Virus record (IMG/VR): IMGVR_UViG_3300032325_000533
Coordinates: 1 to 40,848 of that record
Source of the DNA: a virus
DNA length: 40,848 nucleotides
Reading direction: 5' to 3' (one strand)
This document shows, piece after piece, positions 15,107-22,990 of the stretch (within the stretch, counting starts at the first letter, position 1; the number at the start of each line of letters is the position of its first letter). The translations under genes and the position numbers were made by a program. Under the pieces are notes generated by a model that searched no databases, was not told where the DNA came from, and worked only from the letters and a program-made list of their open reading frames with translations.

Positions 15107-15447
15107 GGATAGCGCCGGACACTTCGGTGCTGGTGCCGGTGACGGTGGTGACGGCGCCGGAGGCTTCGCGGCCGGTTTCGCTGGTGCTTCGCTCGCTGTG
15201 CCCTGACCCGCGCCGGGCCTTTGTGTGGTTGACCGTGGACGAGGCGGTGCAGCTTCGCCGCGACTTGAAAGATGCGGTGCTGGATGTGCGCCGGGCGCAG
15301 GCGGCTGCGGAAGCTGCGGCGGCATCGCAAGAGGATGAGTTTTCTGGCTTCCCTGCCGGCGGGATCGACCCCAAAGCCGCCGGCCACCTTCCCCCTCCGA
15401 GCGCAAGCTCGGGGGGGGATTTGTTTGCCGGGAGGCGTGGGAAATGA
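15103..15447 (+). CDS. Hypothetical early protein
   Basis: Product of 114 aa, MRIAPDTSVLVPVTVV. Residues 1-70 look like a small beta-alpha domain (RAFVWLTVDEAVQLRRDLKDAVLDVRRAQ). The last 35 residues are low-complexity (PPPSASSGGDLFAG) and are encoded by a perfect hairpin at 15391-15418, so the tail may come from an inserted repeat. ATGA overlaps couple it to Cro and to the next gene. Function unknown. Confidence 0.65.
   Translation: MRIAPDTSVLVPVTVVTAPEASRPVSLVLRSLCPDPRRAFVWLTVDEAVQLRRDLKDAVLDVRRAQAAAEAAAASQEDEFSGFPAGGIDPKAAGHLPPPSASSGGDLFAGRRGK
15391..15418. repeat. Perfect 12-bp hairpin inside a coding region
   Basis: CCCCCTCCGAGC pairs with GCTCGGGGGGGG around a GCAA tetraloop, with one G-T pair. 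It sits in frame in the tail of the gene 15103-15447. It resembles a dispersed bacterial palindrome more than a terminator, because no T-run follows. Confidence 0.6.
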
Positions 15448-15641
15448 GTGGGCCGGTGGCCGTAGTGCGGCGGATGCCGGACGGCCGGCATGGCGTGCGG
15501 GTGATTGATGCGCGCGCGCCGGGGATCGACTGCGTGACGCTGCCGGTGGCGGAATGGCGGGCGCTGCTGCCGAAGATTGCGGCGGCTTGCGACCTGGCGG
15601 AGCGGCCGGGGGAATTGCCGGCGATGGGCAACAAGCCGTGA
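15444..15641 (+). CDS. Hypothetical early protein (65 aa)
   Basis: MSGPVAVVRRMPDGRHGVRV begins a small beta-rich domain followed by a helix (VAEWRALLPKIAAACDLAE). The start overlaps the previous stop and its own stop overlaps a GTG start. No family is recognised. The coupled arrangement and the codon use typical of this phage support a real gene. Confidence 0.65.
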   Translation: MSGPVAVVRRMPDGRHGVRVIDARAPGIDCVTLPVAEWRALLPKIAAACDLAERPGELPAMGNKP

Positions 15642-16075
15642 GCCTGGACGCGGTCAAAATCGCGGTGCTTTCCAATCGCGGGCGGGTGGAAATTTCCATT
15701 GGCGGCTGCCGGGCCGAGCTTTCGCATGCCGAGCTGGTGGCCTTGCAGCGGGACTTGCACGGAGCGGCCGACCGGATCGCGCCGGGGGCTGGCACGAAAT
15801 CCAGCACGCAAGCCATGCGGCTTTTGACCGAGCTGGAGCGGGCGGCGGCGATGGGGCGGGCGTGCCCGACCAACATGGAATTGATGGAGCTGCTGGGGCT
15901 GGCGAATGTGGCCTGCGTTGCCGACATGATGCGGCGGCTGCGGGACACTGGCCGGATCGAAGTGTTCACCACCGGCACGGCGCGGATGGTGCGGATCGTG
16001 GCGACGGGTGCGCAGACGGCGGCGCCAGCGCCGGGCCGGCGGCTGCGGGCGCTGGTGGCGCTGGGGGCGGCTTGA
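15638..16075 (+). CDS. Winged-helix DNA-binding protein
   Basis: Product of 145 aa from GTG 15638, chosen because GTGA overlaps the previous stop; an in-frame start at 15554 would lie inside the previous gene. The N-terminal 50 residues (KIAVLSNRGRVEISIGGCRAELSHAELVALQRDL) form a small alpha/beta domain. Residues 55-120 look like a winged helix (TQAMRLLTELERAAAMG, PTNMELMELLGLANVACVADMMRRLRDTGRIEV), similar to LexA or MarR N-terminal domains. It may be an early regulator or act at the origin. Confidence 0.7.
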   Translation: MSLDAVKIAVLSNRGRVEISIGGCRAELSHAELVALQRDLHGAADRIAPGAGTKSSTQAMRLLTELERAAAMGRACPTNMELMELLGLANVACVADMMRRLRDTGRIEVFTTGTARMVRIVATGAQTAAPAPGRRLRALVALGAA

Positions 16076-16492
16076 ATGCGGCGCGCTTCAAATGGCCGCG
16101 AATTGACGCAACCGTCACTTCGTTCCCAAGCGCGGCGGGTGCCCGAGGAGTTCAACCTGTTGGTGGGGGTGGCGCTGGCTTTTCTGCCGGGTGCTGCATG
16201 GCGAAGCCGGCGGGATGAGGCGGCGCGGGAGCGGTTGCGGGAAGTGGTGCATGCGGCGGGGATGGCTGGCGCGGATCATTGGCCGGAACGGGCGGCGGCG
16301 CTGTGGCTGGCTTGCGGCGATGTGAGCGACGGCAAGACGGAACAGATTGAACAGGGGATGATCAACCGGGCGCTGGATGCGGCCTGGGCAGTTCCTGTTG
16401 GCCGCGAATTCCAAGCGCGGCAGGCCCGGCAGGCCTGGCAGAACCGGGCGGACATTGGCGACGGGGACTATGAGGGGGAGGAGGCGGCATGA
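16076..16492 (+). CDS. Hypothetical early protein (138 aa)
   Basis: MRRASNGRELTQPSLRSQAR, directly abutting the previous stop. A basic N-terminus precedes a helical region (ARERLREVVHAAGM, HWPERAAALWLACGD). The C-terminus is Gln/Arg-rich (ARQARQAWQNR). No known family is recognised. The stop overlaps the next ATG. It may assist the primase-helicase pair downstream, which is inference from position. Confidence 0.6.
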   Translation: MRRASNGRELTQPSLRSQARRVPEEFNLLVGVALAFLPGAAWRSRRDEAARERLREVVHAAGMAGADHWPERAAALWLACGDVSDGKTEQIEQGMINRALDAAWAVPVGREFQARQARQAWQNRADIGDGDYEGEEAA

Positions 16493-16701
16493 TGCAGATG
16501 CAGGACGCGCCTATCATTTACCTGGAGGCGGATGGGCTGACCATTTCCGAGCGGGAGGATGGCGCGCTGGTGCTGATCCTGACGCAAAGGGACGGGGCGG
16601 CGCTGGGCCTGCCGCTGCTGCAAGGCATGGCGGGGGCGCTGCGCGCGGTGCTGGATGCGGCGGATGTGGCCGGCGGGCGCTTTGTGGCGGCGGTGCATTG
16701 A
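16489..16701 (+). CDS. Hypothetical early protein (70 aa)
   Basis: Starts MMQMQDAPIIYLEADGLTIS. Beta strands (IIYLEADGLTISEREDGALVLILTQRDG) are followed by one helix. The ATG overlaps the previous stop, and the stop overlaps the next ATG (TGATG). No recognised domain. Confidence 0.6.
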   Translation: MMQMQDAPIIYLEADGLTISEREDGALVLILTQRDGAALGLPLLQGMAGALRAVLDAADVAGGRFVAAVH

Positions 16702-16772
16702 TGCGGGCGCTGCTGGTGCTGCTGCTGGGGCTGGTGATGCTGTTTGCGGCGCGGGGAGCGCTGGCGGGGTGA
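16701..16772 (+). CDS. 23-aa hydrophobic micro-protein
   Basis: MRALLVLLLGLVMLFAARGA then LAG, entirely a membrane helix or signal-like peptide. It is connected by TGATG to the gene before and by GTGA to the primase gene after. It bridges the only gap in the chain of coupled genes, so its translation may serve mainly to couple the primase. A real product is plausible but unproven. Confidence 0.4.
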   Translation: MRALLVLLLGLVMLFAARGALAG

Positions 16773-17884
16773 GTGATGGCGCCCGCCCTCCGCTTATGTC
16801 GATATCGGCTATTGTTGACCTGCTGACGGCGGGGATCGACCGGCTTGTTCCGCAGCTCCTGCCGGGCGGAAAGCGGCACGGCAAGGAGTGGGTGGAGGCT
16901 TCCACCAAGCGCGGCGGGCTGGGCGATGGGCTTTCCGTGTGCATGATCGGGGGCAAGGCTGGGGTTTGGTCGCACTTTGGGGCGGCGAAGGGCGGCGACC
17001 TGCTTGACCTGATCGCCTATCTGGAGACGGGCGGGGACAAGACGAAAGCAATTCTCTGGGCCAAGGACTGGCTGGGGATCGGAACCGGCACGGCGGGGCA
17101 GGCTTCCGGGCCTGCCCCTGCCGTGCTGGAACGGGCGCGCAAGGCACGCGAAAAGCGAGAGCAACAAGAGGCGAACGAGAGCAAACGACGATCCGCCTAT
17201 GCTCAAGCGATGTGGCTGCGTGCCCCTCAAGTGGGGCCGGACGATGCCGTGGGGCGCTATCTGGCGGGCCGTGGCATCGGGCTTCTGCACCTTGGGCGGC
17301 GGCCGGGGTGCCTGCGGGCCGGTCAATCCATTCGCCACGAAAGCGGCGGGGATTGGCCGGCCATGCTGGCGGCGATGATCGGGCCGGACGGGGCGCATGT
17401 GGCGACCCATCGCACCTATCTGACGGCGGACGGGCGCAAGGCGCCGGTGTCGCCGGTGAAATCCATCCTGGGGAGCTATGCCGGGGCGCATATCCCGCTG
17501 TGGAAGGGGCGGACGGCCGCGACCTTGCGCGAGCTGCCGGCGGACACGGTGGTTTATATCAGCGAGGGGATCGAGGACGGGTTGAGCGTGGCGCGTCACC
17601 TGCCCTGGGCGCGCGTGATCGCGGCGGCTTCGCTGGGCAACATGGCGACGGTGTGGCTGCCGCCACAAGTGCGGGAAGTGGTGCTGGTGGGGCAGCATGA
17701 CCCGGAATTTAAGGCGGATGGCAAGCCGCACCCTGCGCCGATTGCCTTTAGGGCGGCCGTTCAGGCGCATGCGGACGCGGGGCGGCGCGTGCGGGTGACG
17801 CGGCCGCCAGCGGAGTTCAAGGATTTCAACGAATGGGTGCAGGCGGTGGACTTGCAGAAACAAGAAACGGTTGGGGTTGCGTGA
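16769..17884 (+). CDS. DNA primase with Toprim domain
   Basis: Product of 371 aa from GTG 16769 (GTGA overlap); ATG 16796 would give 362 aa. The N-terminal region resembles zinc-less primase modules of phage and VirE-type proteins (GGKAGVWSHFGAAKGGDLLDLIAYL). The Toprim core is near residues 245-320: VVYISEGIEDGLSVA carries the acidic Glu, and VLVGQHDPE stands where other Toprim proteins have the DxD metal site. It should make primers for phage replication. The next gene encodes the helicase partner. Confidence 0.82.
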   Translation: MSDGARPPLMSISAIVDLLTAGIDRLVPQLLPGGKRHGKEWVEASTKRGGLGDGLSVCMIGGKAGVWSHFGAAKGGDLLDLIAYLETGGDKTKAILWAKDWLGIGTGTAGQASGPAPAVLERARKAREKREQQEANESKRRSAYAQAMWLRAPQVGPDDAVGRYLAGRGIGLLHLGRRPGCLRAGQSIRHESGGDWPAMLAAMIGPDGAHVATHRTYLTADGRKAPVSPVKSILGSYAGAHIPLWKGRTAATLRELPADTVVYISEGIEDGLSVARHLPWARVIAAASLGNMATVWLPPQVREVVLVGQHDPEFKADGKPHPAPIAFRAAVQAHADAGRRVRVTRPPAEFKDFNEWVQAVDLQKQETVGVA

Positions 17885-19770
17885 GCGAGGAAGTGACGGC
17901 TGCGCTGCTCGGCGCGGAGATTGTGGCGGAACCTGCGGCGGCCGCGCCTGGAATTCGCGGCCAACAAGACAATCGCCCGAAAGTGCCGGAAGGGGCGGCC
18001 GGCGGCGGCGGCGGGCGAGCGCGGCGGCCGCGCGGCAAGCCGGGGGGCGCTCCAGCTCCTGAACCGCAAGAGTTCGACCCGGCGGCGGCGAACGGCGGCG
18101 GGCGGGGCGGGAAGATCAAGCGGCGGGAATTGCCGGAGGGCTGCCCTGTCACGCCGCTCGGAACCTATAACGGGATGTTCTTCTATCTGGACGCGGTGGG
18201 ACAGTTGCGGGATTTGAAAGCGCGCGACCATGGCGGCAAGGATTTGCTGGCGCTGTTCGCGCCGCGCACCGATATCCTCTATTCGACCTGGCCGCGCATG
18301 AATGCAGACGGCGACATAACCGGGTGGCGGCCGGAGCTGGCGGCCGAGGAGCTTATGAACGCCTGCGCGCATGCGGGCGTGTGGAACGCGATGGACAAGG
18401 TGCGTGGGCGCGGCGCGTGGCAGGATGAAAGCGGCGGGCTTATCCTGCATGTGGGCGATGCGGTGATGATGGGCGGGCAATGGCGCGCGACGGGGCAACA
18501 TGGCGCGCATGTCTATCCGGCGGCGCCGGCGGTGGCGCGGCCGGTGGACGGGCGCGCGGGATCGGCGGCTATCGAGGAGCTGCTGACGCTGCTGAAAAGC
18601 TGGCGCTGGAAGCGGCCGGGGCTTGATCCATTTCTGCTGCTGGGCTGGCTGGCTTGCGCGAAATTCGGGGGGGCGCTGGACTGGCGGCCGCTGGCCTGGG
18701 TGACGGGCGACAAGGGGACAGGCAAGAGCACGCTGCACAAGCTGCTGGAGGGGCTGATGGGTGGGGCGATGCTTTACAGTTCCGACCCTTCGGAGGCGGG
18801 CATAAGGCAGACGCTGGGCAATCAGACGCTGCCGGTGATGGTGGATGAAGCGGAACCGGAGGCGGACAATCGCAAGCTGCTGCTGCTGGTGAAGCTGGCG
18901 CGGCAGGCATCAAGCGGGGGCAAGATCGTGCGCGGGGGATCGGATCACAATGCGCAGTCTTTCGTGGCGCGCTCCTGCTTCCTGCTTTCGTCTATCCTTA
19001 TGCCGCCGTTGCAGGGGCAGGATCGCAGCCGGATGGCGGTGCTGGAGCTGTTGCCGCTGCCGCCGGGCGCGGCCGAGCCGCAGCTTTCGGCGGACTGGAT
19101 GCGCAATGTGGGCGCGGTGATCGGGCGGCGGCTGCTGGACGGGTGGGTGCGCTGGCCGGCGACGCTGGCGGCCTATCGGGCGATGCTCAAGGAAGTGGGG
19201 CACGGCGGGCGCGGCGCGGATCAATTCGGCACGCTGTTAGCCGCGGCTGATTTGTTGATCAGCGACACGGTGCCGACGCTGGACGCGGTGCGGGACATGG
19301 CGGGGATGCTTGGGGCTGACCTGCTGGCAGAGACGGCGCACGACGAGAGCGACGGGGAAAAGTGCCTGGCGCATTTGCTGACAAGCTCGGTGCTGCTGGA
19401 CGGGGGCGCGCGGCCGCAGACGGTGGGCTGGTGGATCGGGCGGGCGGCGAAGGAGTTGGAGCCTTCAACCGAGCTGGAGCCGGACAAGAAAGCGGAGGCG
19501 GCGCTAAATGTGCTGGGCCTGCGCGTGCATGAGGACAAAAAAGGGGCGAAGTGGGTGGCGGTGGCGGCGGCGCATCAAGGCCTCGCCAAGCTGTTCGCAA
19601 ATTCGCACTGGCAAAGCACGAGCGGGGCGGCCGGTGTTTGGGGGCAGTCTTTGGGGCGGCTGCCGGGGGCGCTAACGCAGCAGACGGTGCGCTTTGGCGG
19701 GAAAGCGATGAAGTGCATTCGGCTGCCGCTGGCGCTGGCGCGCGATGATGGGCCGGAAGAGGTGTTCTAG
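17881..19770 (+). CDS. Replicative helicase / primase-associated ATPase
   Basis: Product of 629 aa from GTG 17881 (GTGA overlap). The first 90 residues are low-complexity and basic (GGGGGRARRPRGKPGG), followed by a domain with FFYLDAVGQLRDLK. The ATPase domain has Walker A GDKGTGKST (Lys about 282) and Walker B VMVDEAEPE (Asp-Glu about 322-323), and an Arg-containing sensor region near SRMAVLELL. This layout fits P4/VirE-type or SF3-like phage helicases. With the primase it forms the whole recognisable replication module; no phage DNA polymerase is encoded. The last four bases overlap the convergent gene 19767-20045. Confidence 0.82.
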   Translation: MSEEVTAALLGAEIVAEPAAAAPGIRGQQDNRPKVPEGAAGGGGGRARRPRGKPGGAPAPEPQEFDPAAANGGGRGGKIKRRELPEGCPVTPLGTYNGMFFYLDAVGQLRDLKARDHGGKDLLALFAPRTDILYSTWPRMNADGDITGWRPELAAEELMNACAHAGVWNAMDKVRGRGAWQDESGGLILHVGDAVMMGGQWRATGQHGAHVYPAAPAVARPVDGRAGSAAIEELLTLLKSWRWKRPGLDPFLLLGWLACAKFGGALDWRPLAWVTGDKGTGKSTLHKLLEGLMGGAMLYSSDPSEAGIRQTLGNQTLPVMVDEAEPEADNRKLLLLVKLARQASSGGKIVRGGSDHNAQSFVARSCFLLSSILMPPLQGQDRSRMAVLELLPLPPGAAEPQLSADWMRNVGAVIGRRLLDGWVRWPATLAAYRAMLKEVGHGGRGADQFGTLLAAADLLISDTVPTLDAVRDMAGMLGADLLAETAHDESDGEKCLAHLLTSSVLLDGGARPQTVGWWIGRAAKELEPSTELEPDKKAEAALNVLGLRVHEDKKGAKWVAVAAAHQGLAKLFANSHWQSTSGAAGVWGQSLGRLPGALTQQTVRFGGKAMKCIRLPLALARDDGPEEVF

Positions 19771-20045
19771 GCCTCGCTGCCGGCTTCGCGGCCGCGCTCC
19801 CAATATCCTTTCGGCGCAGCGGCGGCGGCGACGCGTGCCTGGGCTGCCAGCGGGGCAAGGTGAGCGGCGCGATCGAGCGCGAGCTGGGCGATGGCCTCCA
19901 GCGCGCCAGCGGGGACTGGCGCGGCGCCGGAGCGCCAGCGCTGCACGGTGCGGCGGTTGACCTGGATGGCCTCGGCCATCTCGGTAAGCCAATCGCGGCC
20001 GTATAGGGCTTCGCCTATGGTGGCTAGGAGGATGGGGGGGGTCAT
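19767..20045 (-). CDS. HTH DNA-binding protein
   Basis: Product of 92 aa. Residues 8-45 (IGEALYGRDWLTEMAEAIQVNRRTVQRWRSGAAPVP) form a helix-turn-helix typical of small phage regulators, followed by an Ala-rich helix. Codons 2-5 contain a run of eight C on the coding strand, a slippage-prone tract right after the start. Last gene of the - strand operon, coupled to 20042-20230 by ATGA. It is a candidate binder for one of the inverted repeats upstream of this operon. Confidence 0.75.
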   Translation of the reverse strand: MTPPILLATIGEALYGRDWLTEMAEAIQVNRRTVQRWRSGAAPVPAGALEAIAQLALDRAAHLAPLAAQARVAAAAAPKGYWERGREAGSEA

Positions 20046-20230
20046 GCGAATTGAAACCCGCTAGGCGCTGGCATATCTTCAGCAGTTAGTAATCCGCTGC
20101 GCGCCTCTGTGTCCGAAATACCCAGTTCGGCCAAGCGCGCCCTAGCTTCGCCATAAGTCAGGGCCTCGCTTACATCGTCCCCAGCGCGGATCACCCAGCC
20201 TGCTTCTATTTTTGTGCACCATATTTCCAT
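20042..20230 (-). CDS. Hypothetical protein (62 aa)
   Basis: MEIWCTKIEAGWVIRAGDDV continues into SEALTYGEARARLAELGIS. A small beta-alpha protein with a ribosome site GAAGGG 7 nt before the ATG. No family is recognised. It lies in the - strand operon. Confidence 0.65.
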   Translation of the reverse strand: MEIWCTKIEAGWVIRAGDDVSEALTYGEARARLAELGISDTEARSGLLTAEDMPAPSGFQFA

Positions 20231-20248
20231 TTCGTTTTCCCTTCTCTC

Positions 20249-20587
20249 TCAATAATCGCCGGTGGCGGCGGCGTCCGCAAGGTAGGTGCTGGCCTGGATC
20301 ATCCGGCCGCGATGGGTGCGGCGGCGGGCGCGGCCTTCGGGGCTTAGCGTCCGCTGCCATGCGGCGGTGAGGGCTTCCAGCGTCAATCCCCAACGGGCCT
20401 GGATCAGCGCGTCGCGCTCCTGAAAGCCCATGTCCTGGTCTAGCCGCTCGGTGTTGCGGCGCTCCATTTCGGGGCCGATGGCGGCGGCCTGGGCGTCCGC
20501 CGGCGGTGAGGCCGGCGGATCGCTGCAGGGGGTGGCGGCCGCATAGGCTTCGAAGCTGTTGCGGCCGGTGAGGCGGCGGCGGGTCAT
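20249..20587 (-). CDS. Hypothetical protein (112 aa)
   Basis: Starts MTRRRLTGRNSFEAYAAATP. The first 40 residues are low in complexity. Residues 45-105 are helical (TERLDQDMGFQERDALIQARWGLTLEALTAAWQRTL, ASTYLADAAAT). The start overlaps the previous stop (ATGA). No known domain. Confidence 0.6.
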   Translation of the reverse strand: MTRRRLTGRNSFEAYAAATPCSDPPASPPADAQAAAIGPEMERRNTERLDQDMGFQERDALIQARWGLTLEALTAAWQRTLSPEGRARRRTHRGRMIQASTYLADAAATGDY

Positions 20588-20787
20588 TGGCCGTCACCCC
20601 GCACCCAATCAAGCCAAACAAGCAAGGCCTCGACGGCGTCATCCTGTTCCATGTGCTCGGCGGCATCAATCGCGCGCTCTAGGCGCGCTTCGGCGGCCGG
20701 ATCGTCGAAATAGGCGATATCCCGGCCGCGCGCGTAGGCGGCGCGATATTCGGCGCTGCGGGCTGGCTTGGTGCGGGCGGCGCTCAT
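20584..20787 (-). CDS. Hypothetical protein (67 aa)
   Basis: MSAARTKPARSAEYRAAYAR, then acidic helices (DPAAEARLERAIDAAEHMEQDDAVEALLVWLDWV). The ATG overlaps the previous stop. An in-frame ATG at 20823 would add 12 residues inside the preceding gene and is less likely. Function unknown. Confidence 0.6.
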   Translation of the reverse strand: MSAARTKPARSAEYRAAYARGRDIAYFDDPAAEARLERAIDAAEHMEQDDAVEALLVWLDWVRGDGQ

Positions 20788-21014
20788 TGCGAGCAAACCT
20801 TGTCCGCGCCGATGACGGGACACATGGAATAGCTGCCATGGGGCTTGACGGTTTCGCGGCCGTCATAGGGGGTAATGCGCAAGGTTTTTCCCGTGCTGGT
20901 CTTGATGGTTTTTGCGGTGCGGCTGGCGACCGTGATGCGGAAAATGCAATCGGCATCGCCAATGCTGCGTGTCCAGTAAGTCTTGCCTGGCTCAAATTTG
21001 GTGATGGTCTGCAT
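20784..21014 (-). CDS. Hypothetical protein (76 aa), small beta-barrel type
   Basis: MQTITKFEPGKTYWTRSIGD then CIFRITVASRTAKTIKTSTGKTLRI suggests a compact beta-rich fold. AAGG 8 nt upstream selects this ATG over the one at 21179. It has its own likely promoter (21079-21107). The leader shares a hairpin and the ribosome block GGCAGAAAGGCC with the DUF932 gene leader. Confidence 0.7.
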   Translation of the reverse strand: MQTITKFEPGKTYWTRSIGDADCIFRITVASRTAKTIKTSTGKTLRITPYDGRETVKPHGSYSMCPVIGADKVCSQ

Positions 21015-21071
21015 GGTGTCGGCCTTTCTGCCGTTTCGAGCGCTGCACCTTGCCGCGCTCTTGGTGTTGGT

Positions 21072-21093
21072 AGCGCCGCACATAGGCGGCGCT
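21072..21093. promoter_or_regulatory. 22-bp inverted repeat in the leader/promoter of the 76-aa gene (copy 1)
   Basis: AGCGCCGC-N6-GCGGCGCT, a perfect 8-bp stem. It overlaps the spacer and -10 of the candidate promoter 21079-21107. The same two half-sites, with a different 6-bp centre, occur at 22991-23012 in front of the first gene of the same operon. It is either an operator for one regulator or an RNA hairpin in two leaders. Confidence 0.6.
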
Positions 21094-21107
21094 GGGGTGG
21101 GTGTCAA
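21079..21107 (-). promoter_or_regulatory. Internal promoter of the - strand operon
   Basis: On the - strand, consensus TTGACA (21107-21102) is followed by 17 bp and TATGTG (21084-21079). It would start a message about 60 bp before the ATG at 21014. The -10 is weak. Confidence 0.45.
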
Positions 21108-21115
21108 GCGGTGGC

Positions 21116-21991
21116 CTAGACTGCTGCCAAAATCCACCGCGCGGCGTCGCGGGCGTTGTTGGTTAGCTGCCGCTGCCATGCGCCTTCGCGCGGACTCCAG
21201 CGGAACCCGCGCTGCTTCAAGCGGTCAATTACGGCGGGTGCCGGCCGGCCGGGGAACCGGAGCTGCAACCGATCAGCGGCGATGTTTTCGAGCAGCTCAA
21301 CGCCGTTGATTTCAGAAGCGGCGGGCGCTGTGTCGGCTGCCTCGACCTGGTGCACGGCGGCCGCTTTGCGTTCCAGCTCGGCAACGCGGGCGGCAATGCG
21401 GCGGATTTCGGCGCTGTTGTTGCTCAACTGATAGGCGGCATAAGGGCGGGATTTTGGGCTGGCTGCGTTCGCGGCGCGCATTCTCTCTTGGCGCTGCTGG
21501 CGGGCGGCAAGCCTGGCGCGCGCGTCGTCCAGCGCTCCGTCTGCCAGCTCGCAGGGCGTGGACTGCCGCCGGGTGATGATGGCGCAACGGCGGCTTGCCC
21601 AATGGCAAGCGCCCTTGCCGTGCTCCAGTAGCTCGGTCAACCGGCGGTGCTCGGTTTCCATGCGCTTGCGGTTGCGCTCGACCGGGAAGTTTGCCGGGCC
21701 TGTGACTGCCCAATTGGCGGTGCGCGCGCCTGCGTGCTGAAACACGATCCACAAGCGGACGAACCGTGCCAGCCATTGGGCTTGCAGCTCGGCGGTCAAG
21801 TCGTCGCGGCCCTGGGCTGCGCATGCGGCCGCGATGGCGGCGAAGGCCTGGGCGGCCTCCTGATCGGCTGCATCAAGCTCGGCGGTGCTGCGATTGCTGC
21901 GGAACGTGCGCGCAGAAAACATGCGCTCGAAGGCTGCCGCGCCTCCCATGCTGGCGAGCAGCGTTGCGCGCAAGGTTTCTAAGGTGGTCAT
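21116..21991 (-). CDS. DUF3560-like / large polyvalent-type protein
   Basis: Product of 291 aa from MTTLETLRATLLAS; an AAAGG ribosome site is 8 nt upstream, so the longer form from 22054 is not chosen. Residues 90-200 contain His and Cys residues (EHGKGACHWASRRCAIITRRQSTP). Residues 190-240 are a coiled helix. The C-terminus (LQLRFPGRPAPAVIDRLKQRGFRWSPREGAWQRQLTN) is the closing signature of DUF3560-type proteins of mobile elements. The function of that family is not settled. Confidence 0.7.
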   Translation of the reverse strand: MTTLETLRATLLASMGGAAAFERMFSARTFRSNRSTAELDAADQEAAQAFAAIAAACAAQGRDDLTAELQAQWLARFVRLWIVFQHAGARTANWAVTGPANFPVERNRKRMETEHRRLTELLEHGKGACHWASRRCAIITRRQSTPCELADGALDDARARLAARQQRQERMRAANAASPKSRPYAAYQLSNNSAEIRRIAARVAELERKAAAVHQVEAADTAPAASEINGVELLENIAADRLQLRFPGRPAPAVIDRLKQRGFRWSPREGAWQRQLTNNARDAARWILAAV

Positions 21992-22074
21992 TTTTTGTGC
22001 CTTTCTTGGGCTATCCCTGCAACCGTTGCAGGCTGTGCCGGCGGATCGCACCACGCCGGCAAGGCCTGCGGCGG

Positions 22075-22920
22075 TTAGGCTGCCTTAAGCTGGCGCATAC
22101 CCTCGGCCAGCGTCCACAGGGCGCGGTTGACGCCGACATTCTGATCAATGCCGTTGATTGCCCTGGTGCTCTTGCGGGTGACGCGGCCGCGCTCGTCAAC
22201 GCGGCGGCCGGTCAAGCCTCCCCGAATGACATTTTCCTGCACCACGTTGAGAGTTTGCCAAAGGCTGCTGCCTGCATCGGCCGTGCGCCGGGGGCGCAAG
22301 AGCTGCTGCGCGGTCACTGGCGCGTCTGCATCCTCGCCATAGCGCGCTACAAGACTTGCATCGGCAAAAACCCGCTGTTCATCGCTGGACAAGGTCAGGG
22401 CCTTCATTTCCTGCACTTCATGGGTGAGGCGCGGGAACTCCTTTGCGATGCTGTAGGCGCCTTCGATGATTTCATGCTTGATGTTGCCCTTGTGGTGCAC
22501 GCGGACTTCATCAAATTGGCTGCCTGCTATCAGGCTGTTGGTGCAGACAAAGCGGATCAGTCCGGCGAACATTTGATAGCTGGTGCTGCCATCGTGCGAG
22601 TTGACCAGAATAATCTCGCTGGCTTCCCCTGCCCCGATATCGGCCTCGCGGCGAAGGCGTAGCATGTGCTTAGCGAACCCGAGCTTGCCAAGGTCGCGCG
22701 GCATGGCCTGCACGGCGAAAAAGGGCTGCCAGCCCTCCTGGCGCAAGCCGTCCAGAATGTTGATCGTGGGAACATACTCATAGCGCCGGCTGCGGCTATC
22801 GTGCGCCTCGCTGGCGAAGATCGCCGGGATTTGCGCGCGCAGCTGGTCATCCTGGATGGGGGTGCGGCTTCTGATTTCGAAAGCCTTGCGGGTGAAGCTG
22901 GTAGCAAGTTTGTGTGTCAT
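22075..22920 (-). CDS. DUF932 (phage/plasmid-like) protein
   Basis: Product of 281 aa. The features YVPTINILDGLRQEGWQPFF, LGKLGFAKHMLRLRR, EIILVNSHDGSTSYQMFAGLIRFVCTNSLI and HHKGN are those of DUF932 (PF06067), which is common on plasmids and phages and of unknown function. First gene of the - strand operon. AAAGG precedes the ATG by 7 nt. Its leader carries the inverted repeat 22991-23012, and its upstream region borders the mirror-symmetric GTTAC array, so that array may control it. Confidence 0.88.
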   Translation of the reverse strand: MTHKLATSFTRKAFEIRSRTPIQDDQLRAQIPAIFASEAHDSRSRRYEYVPTINILDGLRQEGWQPFFAVQAMPRDLGKLGFAKHMLRLRREADIGAGEASEIILVNSHDGSTSYQMFAGLIRFVCTNSLIAGSQFDEVRVHHKGNIKHEIIEGAYSIAKEFPRLTHEVQEMKALTLSSDEQRVFADASLVARYGEDADAPVTAQQLLRPRRTADAGSSLWQTLNVVQENVIRGGLTGRRVDERGRVTRKSTRAINGIDQNVGVNRALWTLAEGMRQLKAA

Positions 22921-22990
22921 GTCTTGGCCTTTCTGCCGATAAGCGGGCGGCCCTTTGCCGTCCCACTGACTGCCACTTAAGCGATAGCGC

